A stretch of 64,000 nucleotides of DNA from Mastigias papua. Lineage: Eukaryota > Cnidaria > Scyphozoa > Rhizostomeae > Mastigiidae. The position numbers and the translations under genes are program-made. Each line of letters opens with the position of its first letter. The first letter of the stretch is position 1. This document shows positions 37,057-51,816 of the stretch, piece by piece. The DNA lies in the NCBI GenBank assembly GCA_964019165.1, contig OZ025278.1:14875223-14939222 (forward strand). Reading direction: 5' to 3'. The notes under the pieces are model-generated. The model was given only the letters and a program-made list of their open reading frames with translations. It did not search any database and was not told the origin of the DNA.

Positions 37057-38169
37057 GGGGGTATTTTGATGGCATTATTAATCAAATAAATTTTACTTGT
37101 ATTGACTTCATACTGCTTTGCTTCTCTGCCAATGCGGACTTATTTTAATATTAATTCTGCATGATATTTGCAGTAATTGCGTAATCCTTTGTAACAGACT
37201 TTCATAGTACCGTACGTAAAGCTGAGCGTAATCTGTAATAGTGTGGTGCTATGTTCTCATGCTAACGACAGCAGCCTGCAATTCCTCCGTATCTGAACTT
37301 AGAATGTCAGAATCCAGCTTATTCAGAATCCAGAAATAGCAGAATTCAAGAACGTAACCAGAATGCTATGATAGTCTACGACAACTATTGTAATGAATGA
37401 AATCATTAATGATATATAAATTGTTATCATTGCATCATAACGGAAATGCATCGTTTTCTCATAAAGTCATAGTTGTTAAGATTCTTCGATATCTAATTGC
37501 CCGGCTTAAAATATAGCTCATGAAATAATTCATTCACATGAGCGACATATTCCACAATTCTGATATTAATAGCAATGTCTTTCCGTGCATTATCACCTTC
37601 ATGCATATGACATTTTCTTATTATATCTGGCTCTTAGCATTTGAAGTTCATTTAGTTCTCTTTGTAATGTATTTCAAGCTAGATATCTCTTTGAGAACGT
37701 TCGTTAAAGGGAAAATGCCAGCTCGCTACTCTTCATTGACTCAATCTCTGACTGGTTGCTTTTTTGATGGCCGAATATAACATTGTACATAAATGCATAG
37801 GCGTAGCCACTGGGAGGGAGCTTGTGGGGGTGATACACCCCCAAGTATAGCCAAACATTGAGAAAATTCAGGGAAACACTTGGAGATACGGTATATGTAT
37901 GTTGTATTGGTGGCGTTGGACGATTTTTTCACTGCTAATATAAAACGAGCAACCAGCAATATGTGTTTTGAGAATAAACCTGCCAACGAGTCTCATATAC
38001 GATTAAATTTTCATTGAATTGACTTTTACCCGATATTTTTCAAGATAAAGCGAACTGAATTGATAGATTTCACAACCTCCGCTATTCAGAATTGTGTATG
38101 TCATTGCCACATATTCACTTCCATTACCATTACCGCCATGATCATTTAGAACTGATGTCCCTTGTGAGC
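37057..38169. other. Intergenic DNA
   Basis: No gene. GCATAGGCGTAGCCACTGGG at about 37795-37814 followed by a GGGGGTGATACACCCCC hairpin looks like the end of an unidentified repeat. Confidence 0.5.
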
Positions 38170-38530
38170 TTTCTATTTCAACTGTTATGCTCATGCTTCA
38201 AAGACCTACATTCATAGAAAGCTAGCTCTAAGTGCTTTACTGTTTGACCTCGTATGATCTCGTCTTCTCCAACCCTGGTGCGAACGATTTTTACCATCTC
38301 CTCTATATGCTGCACCCTAAGAACGTTTCTCTTGTTTTGCCAAATCATGGCATACTGTATCTCGTTCCTTTGGTCTTCCAGAAGTGTAGCAAACACTTAT
38401 ACCATCAGCATACATGCAGTGAGTAAGTTTTGGTGTGCACTCTGCAAAATAGTTACTGTGTAGTGCATATAGAAGAGGCCTTAAACATGATCCTTGAGGA
38501 CTTGTGCAGATAGCCAGTCATTGATCTGCG
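38170..38530 (-). pseudogene. LINE reverse transcriptase palm-domain relic
   Basis: The minus strand reads ECTPKLTHCMYADGISVCYT with decayed flanks. YADG replaces the catalytic YADD, and stops and frameshifts separate the preceding SQ.L..GLRPLLY-like block and the following KERDTVCHDLAKQEK. It is inactive and old. Confidence 0.6.
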
Positions 38531-40058
38531 TCCTGTTTTTTGAGGTAGCAATACCCCTGGTACCCTTTTAGGTGGAAAATGAAAAGCACCCGTCATTTAT
38601 CACTAATGTCATACTTATCTAATTTTGTTAAAGGATATTATATTATTGTCAACTAAGAATTTGTTGCATTCGCCTATATTTCACTGTATGCAAGTTTGTT
38701 CTAGGATACATAATAGATTGCTTAGCGTGAATATTTCAGTTGGACGTTTTGATCAACCTTATTTTCAAATATTCTGGAAAAGTCCTACAGGATAGAACTT
38801 GCTCTAACGTCATTTATAACTGCGTTCTACCCCTAATTTGTGGCTTGTACCAGCTCTCTTTTAGCTATGTAAGTTGTCAATTTTCAACAATTTGCTGATA
38901 ATGATGACCTTCATATTCAACTCCATAACTTGCAAGAGTAACCTCGCTTAGTAATATCGATAGTTGAACAAATGGCTAGCCTGGTGTGAAGTGTGAACTA
39001 TGAATATTAATAACTAGAGTAGGAAATAACTAATAATGAAAACCTTATATAAGGAGTTCTTTTAAGAGGAAAAGAGTTTTAGACTATAGAGATGGTCATG
39101 TTATAAAATGACGAGAAAAGTAGGCTGGTCGTGAGTGGAGGTTTTGCAGTGGTTACCGGTTATTTTTGAAAGTATGTATGAAAGATTGGGAATATGAGAT
39201 TGCTGTATTAGCAAGAGTTCTTGGAGAAAGGTTTTCTGCCATGATGGGTAAAAGAAGAGTGCGTTTTATGAAGCATTGGTTAATTTTGTAACTTACATCC
39301 ATGGAAATGTACAGGCTATGATACCCAACCCTGTTTCGAAAGTATTAAGACAAATTAACTGAATAGCAATTATTATTTGAAATTGTTGTTTTGTACTTGC
39401 TAGGAAAAGTGCCCACGCTAAGCGACCCTTGTTTTGGATTCTATCTTCCTGCCTTGATTCCTTCCTCGCAATTTTGATTCATTTTCCTGTCAATCCTTTC
39501 GGGAAAATACTCTTTTGTGCTTTCGAAATCCCAGTAGAGCATCTAGTTCGGCCTTTGTAGAGCCAGAAAGGACACAGGAAACTGCTAGTGTCCCTTCAGT
39601 TTCAAAATGACTTCTTCTCCCAGTTCTCTCACTTTAGATACGAAAGGGTGCATTTTCTGTCAACTTCCTAGAGGAGTGGCTCGCAACCATTTAGAAATGT
39701 ATTGCTTTGACCTCGCACCCCTATGACAGATCATTTGCTCAATGCCGCTGGATTGCACTAAATAGATTAAGTTCCTGCGGTAAAGATGGACACTTTTCGC
39801 ACCCCTTAGAAAGAGCACTACCCAAGACACTACGCTGGACATTCACATTTTTCACTTTGCTCAACATAAAATTTCCTTCAAAAGTATTCCAGAAATACTT
39901 TTTCTTTCGGCTGTTGAACTTTACATCTAGGAAGTCTTTGCCTAGTACAAACACAGAGCAGTACTACACAATGTTTTATCTCGAAGATGGTAAGTCATCC
40001 AATGGCACTTACCGCACTGAAACTTTTTTGAGATATATCACTGTCGGATATTGCATGT
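38531..40058. other. Intergenic DNA
   Basis: No coding or repeat structure that I can support. The open stretch 39707-40156 (+) ends inside the diverged MITE that follows and has no recognisable content. Confidence 0.5.
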
Positions 40059-40438
40059 TACACTTTTTTATGAGGAACCTGGCTATAAACCTAGTTCGTA
40101 AACTTCCTTATGTTTGGACCTCATTTAACTATATTGCAGTTCTAAAAGTTGCTTGATTTTAACGACACATTTAAAGCAAAGTATTCAGGCATGAGACTTT
40201 AGACATTTTTTCTCCTATAAAACACTGCTACATGAATTAAGCAGAATTCATAGGAATCTGACTGCAACAAAATTGCGACTGGTTTCATATTTCTCGATTG
40301 CTTGCAGTAATTAAATACCAGGAATTGACAAGTTCCTTAGGGATTTTGCCTTATTAAGTGGTGGAAGCTCCGTTCAATTCTTTCGCCGTCTACATGTTGG
40401 TTCTTTATAGAGCGGTTCCCTAGAAGAGGAACTTCGTA
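40059..40438. mobile_element. Diverged TACACG-type MITE copy
   Basis: The left end TACACTTTTTTATGAGGAAC then CTGGCTATAAACCTAGTTCG and CTTCCTTATGTTTGGACCTC, and the right end TCTACATGTTGGTTCTTTAT then AGAGCGGTTCCC, match the 34823 and 51354 elements in order. The middle is shared only patchily (AAATTGCGACTGGTTTCATAT, AAGTTCCTTAGGGATTTT). Confidence 0.6.
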
Positions 40439-41154
40439 GTTTCAAAAACAATCCTATTTTCAGTTTGTTTACATTTGTTCGTCTACGCCCCCACACGACA
40501 CAACACGTGAGCATCAACGCAGATAGAATATAACCGAAACAGGAATGGGTTGGTAGACACCAATAGTTGCGCGTCTATTGCACGGGCCTTTTGTACCTCA
40601 CTCTATTTTTGGCTACAATCATTCAAATTGCCAGCTCGTTCACAAAGGGTAACCTTGTTAATTCAATATCGTTTCTTAAAGATTCAATTCTCAAAATTCT
40701 TTTCTATTCATGAGCGAACTGTTGTTTTTCGTGACTGCATGTACTCTGTTGAATCGTCAAAAGCGGGGGTGGGTGGGCAGCTCTTTTATTTGACCCGAGC
40801 GTAAGTCAAGGGGGCGTTCACGTCCGTACTAAATTTACAAACATCAGATAAGAGGGTGGTAAGGTCACCTTAAAGAAATCTATTTTTAATAACGCTTTAT
40901 TCATCAAATCTAAAAGGAGGATTGTAAAATAACTCTAAATGATGTCAGCCATTTGGATCAGATAAATTCAGCTCGAGAGTCAATAAGACTGTAGTTTCTA
41001 CTGCAAATTCCAGTCGTGATAAAATGGCAATATTCCAAGAGCAGCTTTCAAATTACTCCAAGAACTCTGTATTGCAAGGGTATTTGAGATTGCCCTCAAA
41101 GTCCAAATGGTCGAAATGCAAGAATTTTTCAAATGGTTTTGTTTGAAGTCACGC

Positions 41155-41275
41155 ATCTGCTGCACTCGTTGGCGGGTGCAGGGCGGGTGCAGGAATCTGC
41201 TGCACTCGCTGGCGGGTACAGGGCGGGTGCAGGGCGGGTGCAGGGCGGGTGCAGGGCGGGTGCAGGGCGGGTGCA
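41155..41275. repeat. GC-rich minisatellite (GCAGGGCGGGT)n
   Basis: An 11-base unit is repeated at least five times without change (41219-41274), preceded by a duplicated block ATCTGCTGCACTCGYTGGCG. It is very GC-rich within AT-rich surroundings and has G-runs on the plus strand. Confidence 0.95.
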
Positions 41276-43659
<2,384 letters not shown>

Positions 43660-43876
43660 TCTGGCCGTCAAGTTATAGATTATCAACTGTATTTTATTTC
43701 ATAGGTCTTTTTACTTCATACTTCAGCTATAATTTGATAAGAAAGGAACCCAGGAAAGGGTAGTTATCTCCAAAGACATACTGTACGTTACTTATATGCT
43801 GATGATGCAATGAAGGGTTTTAGTGAAACTTCACCAATATTCATCTCAAGATACTGTTTTACCCTTCGCACGCCCA

Positions 43877-43925
43877 GCCCCACACCACACCACAACACAC
43901 CACACCACACCACACCACACCCACC
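43877..43925. repeat. (CCACA)n array
   Basis: About 50 bases of CACCACACCACA-type units between the KCNQ and Tribbles genes. Confidence 0.93.
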
Positions 43926-45333
43926 CTAACGATCTCGTTTGTAACAAGAGAAAAGTGATCTTAAATGCAATACCATTTATAATTGCAATTCACGATTGGA
44001 GCATTTGAGTCGATAAATTGGCGTATACTTTGGTAGGCTCATATCTATCATCACGATGGTGTTTAGGTTTTGAGCAGGGTCTGCCAAAAAGTTTTTCCCA
44101 TTTTTCACTATGTTTACTTTTTCAATTTTTAAGGGAACATGTCAAATAGTATCTTCTGCCAAGTCCAACCTGCTATTCCACTTCTTAGAAACAAGGAGTT
44201 AAGGGCAGAAATATCCAACCCTTGCCCTTTACTAAAAACCTTCTCACAAATCCAGGTCTTTGAAATTTTGTATTTGAAGTCAACTCATGGCACTTGAGAA
44301 CTTTGAGCAGAAAGAAGCAATGCTAAGATGGTAATTGTTCAATATTACTACACACGATAACAGTTCATACATTACACTTTTCACATTTTTACAAACGAAA
44401 GTGGTAAAAAGCCACGCAGTGGCATTATTTTCAAACATCAACGAGGTGATACCAAGACGCATTACAAAAAACAACCGTTTACAGCTATGGGTTAGCAAAA
44501 CTTGAAAGACATCATCAAAATATCTCTTCTCCTTTCATTTTAGCTACAAGGAATTATCCTGATGACAAAAAAGCACTGCTGTTCACCCAGATACTTCCGA
44601 AATTATCGGAGAAGAAAATATTTTAATGAACTGTCCATTGAAATCTCTTCACGTCAAATTAGACAAATCGCTGAGCTACTTATCTATAGTGCTTGGCCTT
44701 ATTTACACATATACTTCATCGCGCTCAACTGAATCCTGACATACAAGTTGATACATTGTATAAACGAAAATTGTTGAACAAGACTTGAGATCGGTCAAAG
44801 AAATTTGTGCTATTTTCTTGTCACAATGATCAACTGTATGTAAGCAAAACAGTCCTAAACTACTTCAAGGGGGCAAAAATGAGGACGTTCAGTTGCAGCG
44901 TAGTGACTAACAATGACTGTTTGGTACAAATTGTTACAGTGCACATCATATGGCATGGTAAGTTAAAAAATAGTGCCTAATGATTACGTTGTGGGTGGGT
45001 ATGGCTGCATTCGGAAGATAAGGAACTCCCTACAACGTGGAGAGCTAACTGCTATGGGGAAACAGGAGGTATTAGCGGGAAGGAAGTGGTTTGGTGTTTT
45101 AGGCCTACTTGGGCAAATGGAAAAAATCTGAAGTGACTATTTCCCCGACAAATACAAGAGAAATCATGTATACCAAAACAAAAGTGAGATGTGGTGAACA
45201 ATACTAACTTATGAAAATACTTAATAACGTACCACCTCTATCAAATAAACATCTCCTACTGCCTTCATCTACATTCATCTCCAAATGTATAAACCTCGGA
45301 ATATTCTCTAAAGAATTTTTTTAAGAAAAAATC
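43926..45333. other. Tribbles 3' flank
   Basis: No coding sequence. It should include the Tribbles 3' UTR (minus strand). I could not choose a polyadenylation signal. Confidence 0.5.
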
Positions 45334-45793
45334 CTATTCGGTTAACAACTTGCTATCTTCTAGTTCTGGGACACACTGATCTATGAATCTACGTTCAAAC
45401 CGACTTGATGACGTGGTCTCAAATTGGGCGTGAAACCAGGGGTGTTCAAGAAGTTCATGAGCTGTAAGTCGCTCTGCTGGATCTTTTCTAAGTATCGAAC
45501 GAAGAAGACATCTAGCCTTTGATGATATACAGTCTGGAAGTACGAAATGGCCATTGCGAATCTTAGAGAACAGTGCTGATGGTTCGTTATCGTGGAATGG
45601 GTACCTCCCAAATAACATCGTGTATAACATAACGCCAAGGCTCCATATATCTGCAGCTCTTCCAGAATAGCCGTTGGTTGATTCCAAAATTTCAGGACTT
45701 ACATAGGCCGGGCACCCATGCTTGTCTGTGAGTAGGTCTTCTTGATCCCGTGAAACGTAAGCATCATCCAAAGTTTCAAGTTTAAGTTGTGTC
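45334..45793 (-). CDS. TRIB: TRIB exon 2: C-lobe and COP1 tail
   Basis: It follows the acceptor CTCTTCTAG (minus strand) and reads [18 protein letters not shown], then the kinase C-lobe to stop TAG at 45336-45334. It ends with [15 protein letters not shown]. Confidence 0.95.
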
Positions 45794-48106
45794 CTAGAAG
45801 AGAGACAACATGTTCTCTAAGCATGTACATTACCAATTCTACAATAATGCTTTAACAACTGTTAGATAACACGCCTTATCCAAGGGAATACTGAAGCAAG
45901 TTTTGCAGTACACTGATGGCAAATAGATCAAAGGTAATCTCATCGTAGAATTATTATCATTCAGTTTTCTCAAAAGCAACTAATATACAAGGTCATGGCA
46001 AAAGGCCTGGCTGGTTTAAATCATTGTGCGAAAGTATCTGCGTGAAGGAAGTTGGAGTAGATAGAGTGCACAGCAATAGAAGATAAATCACTTGCATTTA
46101 AGCTGTGGTAACAGAGCAAACAATTCTATGATATAACAAGTAACATGAAATCAAGAAAGAAAGTGTCGCATCTAATAGAAAGGAGGCTGGTATGTCTAGG
46201 GCGAGTTCTCAAGGCCTGACTAGAAACAACTAAATCTGCAAGAACATATCAGGCCACAGGATGAAATAAGGTAAAATGATAAAAGATGCACACAATATTG
46301 CATACATAATACTTTCCGGTGCGTTTCACAATGCGTTACAAAGCGCAGGCTTGCATTTGTTCATGGAATTTCATAGGAAGACACCCACGCGACGAATTAT
46401 CACTTGCGGAAAGTGGTTTACAGGGAAAAGTCAACATATGCTGTTTATATAACTCAAACATTTGGCACAACATTATAATTCGTTTATAAGTTCCCATTAA
46501 CCAAAAATATTTTCATCTTGGAAAGGGGATAAGGGCCAAGCAGCACAAGCTGTTATTGGGTGGCACGTGTCACTAGATAATGCAGATGATTTGACACGTG
46601 GGAGGCGTAGGGACAAGACAAATAGCAAAGTCGCCCTATAAAGCCCAAGGAAAAATCCCCCCTATTTTTTGCCAGAGAAATAGGACATAACAAGTCTTCT
46701 TATCCCCCGAGAAAAAGGGTCACATTAAGTGCAGCATCATAAATAAGTAGCATGGTCTAACCAACCGTATAAATTACAAAATTTTCAACAGAAAAATAAT
46801 ATATGTAGGAATCACACTAGTCTTTTAGCAGAAAAATGGCTTAGTAGAATACAGCTCTAATTATTAACAGTGTTGAGCTCTATAGTCTAATGGATAAAAG
46901 GAAAAATCTGCATTGGTCTACGGAGGCCATCAACACTGAAGAAAGTCTAACAAAGCTCGTTTCCAAATTCACAGTAGAGGGGATTTAATTTGCGATAAGG
47001 CAATGATCACCCAGATAGCATGGGGGCCAATGTTTTCATTGCGCTTCATTCCACTGTTTCAGTGTTTGGCTCTCGTGGAAATGCCACCCAAAAGCCAGTT
47101 GTATCTAAATTTAACTCAGGTTACGTTTAAAAACAGTGAGATTTAGGCAATAGGTAACATGGAATAATTCAAACTGCCAGTGGTGAGCAACTAAGTCTTC
47201 AAAGGAATTCAAAAGACAACAGGAGGTTCCTTTGAGTATACAGAGGTCTTCCCGTCGTCATCACGACAGGAAGAAACAAGGCTAAAATCACTTGAGCACC
47301 ACGGTGAAGGAAGACAAAAGAATGAGTAGACAAAATCACACTGGAAATGAATCAACGTGATTCGTCACGGATATAAACAGAGGCAATTTGGTGAAGATGA
47401 ACTATCTTCTCATATAGAAGTATATTGATTACGCAATATCTGAAAGAAAGCAGAGGCATGAGACCTAAAATAAAGAATTTTGACACGCTGCAATACAACG
47501 CAGAAATTATCTTACTCTCGCCGAAAAGAAACTAACTCACCTCTCTTTATCTTTAAATGAGAACTTTCGCAGTTTCAAATCACGTAGGATAACTCCATTA
47601 TCGTGGCAATGAGCAACAGTCTGGACTATTTGTTTGAAAAGTTTGCAGCACTCTTGTTCCTTCAATCTACGTCTAGACCTGACATGAGAATGTAAGTCTC
47701 CGAAACATGGTTCAAAAATTATGTAAGCTTGATCTTCGCCAAGTAACACTTCTACTATTCTATTTAAATGTTCATGTTCTTCGATTTCGAAATACGGTGC
47801 GACAAACTCTCTATATTTACTTATTGAAAGTATACGACACGCATAATCTTTTCGGGTGTCCACGTCCACAGCACGATGCAGCGATGAACTCCATACATTT
47901 CTTGCAAATATAAGGTACTTTCCAATTTTTGATACTTTTGATAAATCTGCGTTGTATTTTGCTTGGTTGTTGTTTTGAGTTGAAGTGTGAGTCGATTGAG
48001 TCTCTGTCTTTTTTCTCTCTACACTTGTATGCGTTGGAGAAAGTCTTGATTTGATTTCCGATGAATACGGATGGAAGCGATTATTGCAATAAAACGTACT
48101 ACCCAT
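45334..48106 (-). CDS. TRIB: Tribbles-type pseudokinase, two coding exons
   Basis: Exons (minus) 48106-47541 and 45793-45334 join AG|G in phase to give 341 residues. Tribbles proteins are kinase-fold scaffolds that bring substrates such as C/EBP to the E3 ligase COP1. The catalytic-loop block [18 protein letters not shown] (172-189) and the [12 protein letters not shown] and [20 protein letters not shown] blocks are Tribbles hallmarks. The DFG motif is replaced within LETLDD, as in the family. LLEHPWF (303-309) matches the MEK-binding-type motif and DQCVPE (327-332) the COP1-binding motif DQxVPE. The β3 ATP lysine is Arg91 (YACRIL). The N-terminus (1-55) is Ser/Thr/Asn-rich and unstructured. 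The start is the first ATG, with length close to vertebrate TRIB1-3. The intron is 1747 bases with GT-AG ends. Confidence 0.95.
45794..47540 (-). other. TRIB intron
   Basis: 1.75 kb, AT-rich, with no repeat or coding feature that I can support. Confidence 0.8.
47541..48106 (-). CDS. TRIB: TRIB exon 1: N-terminus and N-lobe
   Basis: ATG at 48106, [19 protein letters not shown]. The pseudokinase domain starts at about residue 58 ([10 protein letters not shown]). It ends ...KDKER at donor GTGAGT. Confidence 0.93.
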
Positions 48107-51035
48107 GATGGACTAAATGTGTTGCTTGCAGCGGTCGAACACGGACAATCCGTTGGAATAATCTGTAGAATTCAACAAGGCTAGTCAAACGAATAATGCA
48201 ATCGATGACTCACGAATGTTGGCGTTGCTAGCTACGTAGTGCCTAACGCTTTCAACCGAACTGCAACCAATAATGTCTTCCTTATACAATCGAACGTCTT
48301 CCTCTGTAATGGTTTACTTCCCTAAATACACCGCATATCTACTCCAGTTGGTATGCTCGCGTTGCGCAACTACAAACTAAATTGCCCTTCCAGCTATAGT
48401 CATAGCCACAAAACAATACCCACCCACATTGCAACATATGACATTCAATGTAATTGATAAAACAATAAGGCAACTGGGCTTTCGTTGACACATCACGGGC
48501 CAAATTTGGGAGTAGCCTATTGTGTTAAAGTGGACTCCCCATTTAGTGTTTTCGTAAGACCTTCACAACGCTACAATTGAATCTCATGGATTCCCCAAAA
48601 CACAGAGGCCAAATCTCGGGGAATCAGCTTGTGCTTTACGCCAATAGCCATGAGCCAACCTGACCTCTATTGTATCGTTGGCATTTCAAGATTGTAAAAC
48701 CATTTCCGCTCCAGCTGATTCAGCCACCGGCTAGGATGAGCAGTAACGTTCTCATTACGAAGCAATTTCCACATCTTTCCCAACATTTTCGCTCAAAGGT
48801 ATAAACTTTCACGAAAGCCACATCTTATTCACTACTTGGAAGTATTCAACTTGGCTGCATCAGTTTACTGATACACTGCACATTGTATTTTCAATCTGCA
48901 GCTTAAACCGAGGGCCTGGCAGCAAAGCAGACGAGAAATGTGCACATTTTGAAAACACTGCCACTTTATTTTGTTTTATATATCTATTTACATATATCAA
49001 ATTCGTACCTTTCACATGGCATTTTTCAGTCTCTGTCAATGTTTGCTTTATATGCAAAACTGTGGTCACTTCAGTAATTGTGAAATTTTTCTGGAATCAT
49101 ATGGAAAAAGATTTATAGTAGGCAGACTGGAAATAGCCCATTGCATCCATAAAATTTCATAAGTTGATAGGCCTGACGGTTGTGTGCTTTGTACAAGTTC
49201 TCTGAATCCAAATGAGAGATCACATTGAGTGTTCTATGCTCCTATGATTAGCGGCGGAACATAAAACTTGAAAAAGTCAAAGATTGTAGATTTGACGATT
49301 TTCGCTCAAAAAATTGCATACGTAGTCAGGCTCTAGAGGAATTGATTATTAATATCTTAGTAATTCTGTGGCTAGCAGTTCTTTCCGCCCACGACTGTCC
49401 TTAGATAAACCTCCAGCCGTTCGGCCCTTCTTAAGTCTTAAGTGATACATTATTTTCAGTGTCCATTCATATTGTATGGCTAAGCCGATTTCGCAACATA
49501 TCTCGATTTTTTTGCGGTCTCAAATGAATGAAAATGGCCCGAGAATTCTCGGATGAGAACTCCGAGTGGTCACCTCTTAGATGGTGATTCCCTGGGCGAA
49601 AACAGTTGGCAGCCACGCCGACGGCTTTGTTGAGACTCGCGATGTGGAATCGTGAACCTGCGTTACACGTGGATACCATTAAAACAATCATAATGAAGCT
49701 ATTGTTCCTGACAATGCTTGCCACAATACTGCAAGCACGCAAGCGAAGCTAAGACCATGTTTTTTCTGGCGTGGTTTGCTGGGGTAGCCGGTTCAGCCCA
49801 ACTCTCTTTTACCGTTCTCAGGTTGATATTATTGGTGCATCTGTGCTGCAATGATGCTTCAACACTGTTGTATTTGGGACTGGCCAACGCCTTCAGCAAT
49901 TGGCCAACTTCGTGGCCCAGCAGTGCTTCCTATACTTACGATTTCCGCCCTTGAACCTACATGAAAGCCTATTGCATATTTTCATGGGTTTGGGCTCTCC
50001 CATTTTTGGTTTATCCTATTTTCAGTGGCATGTAGCTAATTATTTTAGCTAAAAATGAAGTAAATAATTATCAAAAGTAACAAACATATAGCTTTGCTTG
50101 TATTATCGAACCATAGATTTTATAGTTCCTATTTAATTCTACTTCATTCTATCTGTTTTCTAAAGTAACGTATGAAGCTATGAAATATATGTTAAATATA
50201 TGAAATAAAACAAAGGAGCTGAGGTAGTCCTTTCATTCTAAATTTCCATACCCATCTAAATTGATTTGCTAGGCTTCTTGATGGGATCAATTTTCATTTG
50301 GGTTTAGGACACTCTTAGAAAGTGTTCGCTGCAGTTCTTTGTACCATTGAAATATCATTGCTGGGATAACCCCATTTGTTAGCTTTGGATTTGTCGGCCT
50401 CAGGGCTGTAAGGAAATTATTTTTACAAAGAAATAAACTATCGCTTCGGGCAAAAGATACTCAACCCCTTCAAACTTTATCAGTAAGTTCCGGATGGCTG
50501 CAAACCAGTATTCGGAAAGGCCACATAGATCAAAGCCCGATCTTTTGGTCTGATTAAAACCTGCAGTTGAACGAGCACCTTGCTTCCTCGTGGGACTTGC
50601 TTCGATTACCCTAAAAAGTCGACATTCACACCAATTTTCATCTACATATAGTGTATGAACTTCCTCCCCCTGCCTTGAATCTCTTGAAAACCTTGGCTCC
50701 ATATATAGTGAGGTGTAAGTGCAGATTTGAGTTAGCCAGCAATAGCCAATTTCACCTCCCTCTACATTCGATCTTATGTCGGTAGTTTCTCGTATTTGCT
50801 GATTATTCCTTTCATTCATATGATAGGTTTAAGCCTTAGCTGTAATGTGTGTTCAAAACAGATAACACCTTGTGTGTTTAGCTGTTGCTTGTCATCTGCA
50901 AGGCAAACCCAACACTTCGAGCAGCGTCGGTTTGTTTGTGTGTTCTGGTTTACAACCTCACTACAAGCTGATTGTATCTTTTATGTAGTCGAGAGAAATT
51001 ATCAGGGTTTAAAGATCATTTTGAAGTGTGCACAA
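48107..51035. other. Intergenic DNA upstream of TRIB
   Basis: It should hold the TRIB promoter and 5' UTR (minus strand), but I see no firm motif. The only sizeable open frame is 50400-50819 (-), listed separately. Confidence 0.5.
50400..50819 (-). CDS. Unrecognised open reading frame, 139 codons
   Basis: The minus strand runs open from ATG (50819) to a stop at 50400. It contains WCECRLFRVIEASPTRKQGA and LCGLSEYWFAAIRNLLIKF. I recognise no domain, signal peptide or membrane span. Composition is not obviously coding and there are no exon-like borders. It could be a chance frame, an orphan gene or transposon debris. Confidence 0.15.
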   Translation of the reverse strand: MNERNNQQIRETTDIRSNVEGGEIGYCWLTQICTYTSLYMEPRFSRDSRQGEEVHTLYVDENWCECRLFRVIEASPTRKQGARSTAGFNQTKRSGFDLCGLSEYWFAAIRNLLIKFEGVEYLLPEAIVYFFVKIISLQP

Positions 51036-51130
51036 ATTTTTTATAAGGAACCTGTATGTAGAGGGCCAAAAATTTAAGGAGCTTGGACTGCTAGAAACGA
51101 TCCCTAAAGAACTTTTACTTTGGAATATTT
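51036..51130. mobile_element. Inverted end fragment of TACACG-type MITE
   Basis: TTTTTTATAAGGAACCTGTA then TGTAGAGGGCCAAAAATTTA matches the reverse complement of the right end of the 51354 element (TTATAAGGAACCTACATGTA, GAAGGCCGAAATATTTAA). It lies 220 bases left of the full copy. Confidence 0.6.
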
Positions 51131-51353
51131 TTGTTACTGCAAACATCCAGAATTAAGGAACCAATTCAACTGTCAATTTCACATGAATTGCACGCAAACC
51201 ATATAGTATGATGTTCCATGGAGGTGTTTGTGTTGAAATTTAGCAATGCTGCCGATAGTATCCTGTTTTTTTGGTACTACCAATGTGACCAAAAGAGGTT
51301 CAACAATGGGAGCTTGAAGAACTAGGTCTTCAGCTAGGGTTCTTGTAATAAAC

Positions 51354-51816
51354 TACACGCTTTATTTTTTATAAGGAACCTAGCTAAAGGCCTAGTTCTA
51401 AAAGTTCCTTATTTTCGGGCCTCTTTTTATCAACTTCTAGTACTAAAAGTTCCTTAATAGTTTCTTAATTTTCACTGCACATAGAGTGCCACAAAATGGT
51501 ACAGACACTAGAAAAGCATTGAAATTCTCAATTTTACCTTTAGTTATGGCTAGAACTCAAGCTCAAAAGCACAAATGCGACAGGAAGTAATTTCTATATA
51601 TGCAAAAGCATACTTTCAATCAAGAAGTATCATGCCTATTCCATTGATATCATCCAATGTAATGTAATCTTCACTTGCATCTGAGTACAGCACTCGGAAT
51701 TTGAAAATGAAAAGTTCCTCAAGGATTTTTCCTTTAGTAGTATAAGTTCGTTAAATATTTCGGCCTTCTACATGTAGGTTCCTTATAAAGTGGTTCCTTA
51801 TAAAAAAAAGCGTGTA
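51354..51816. mobile_element. MITE, TACACG family, copy B
   Basis: The ends TACACGCTTTATTTTTTATA and TTATAAAAAAAAGCGTGTA are inverted repeats bounded by TA. It is about 463 bases, collinear with and nearly identical to 34823-35283. The right end carries the doubled motif GGTTCCTTATAAAGT then GGTTCCTTATAAA. There is no coding frame. Confidence 0.9.
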
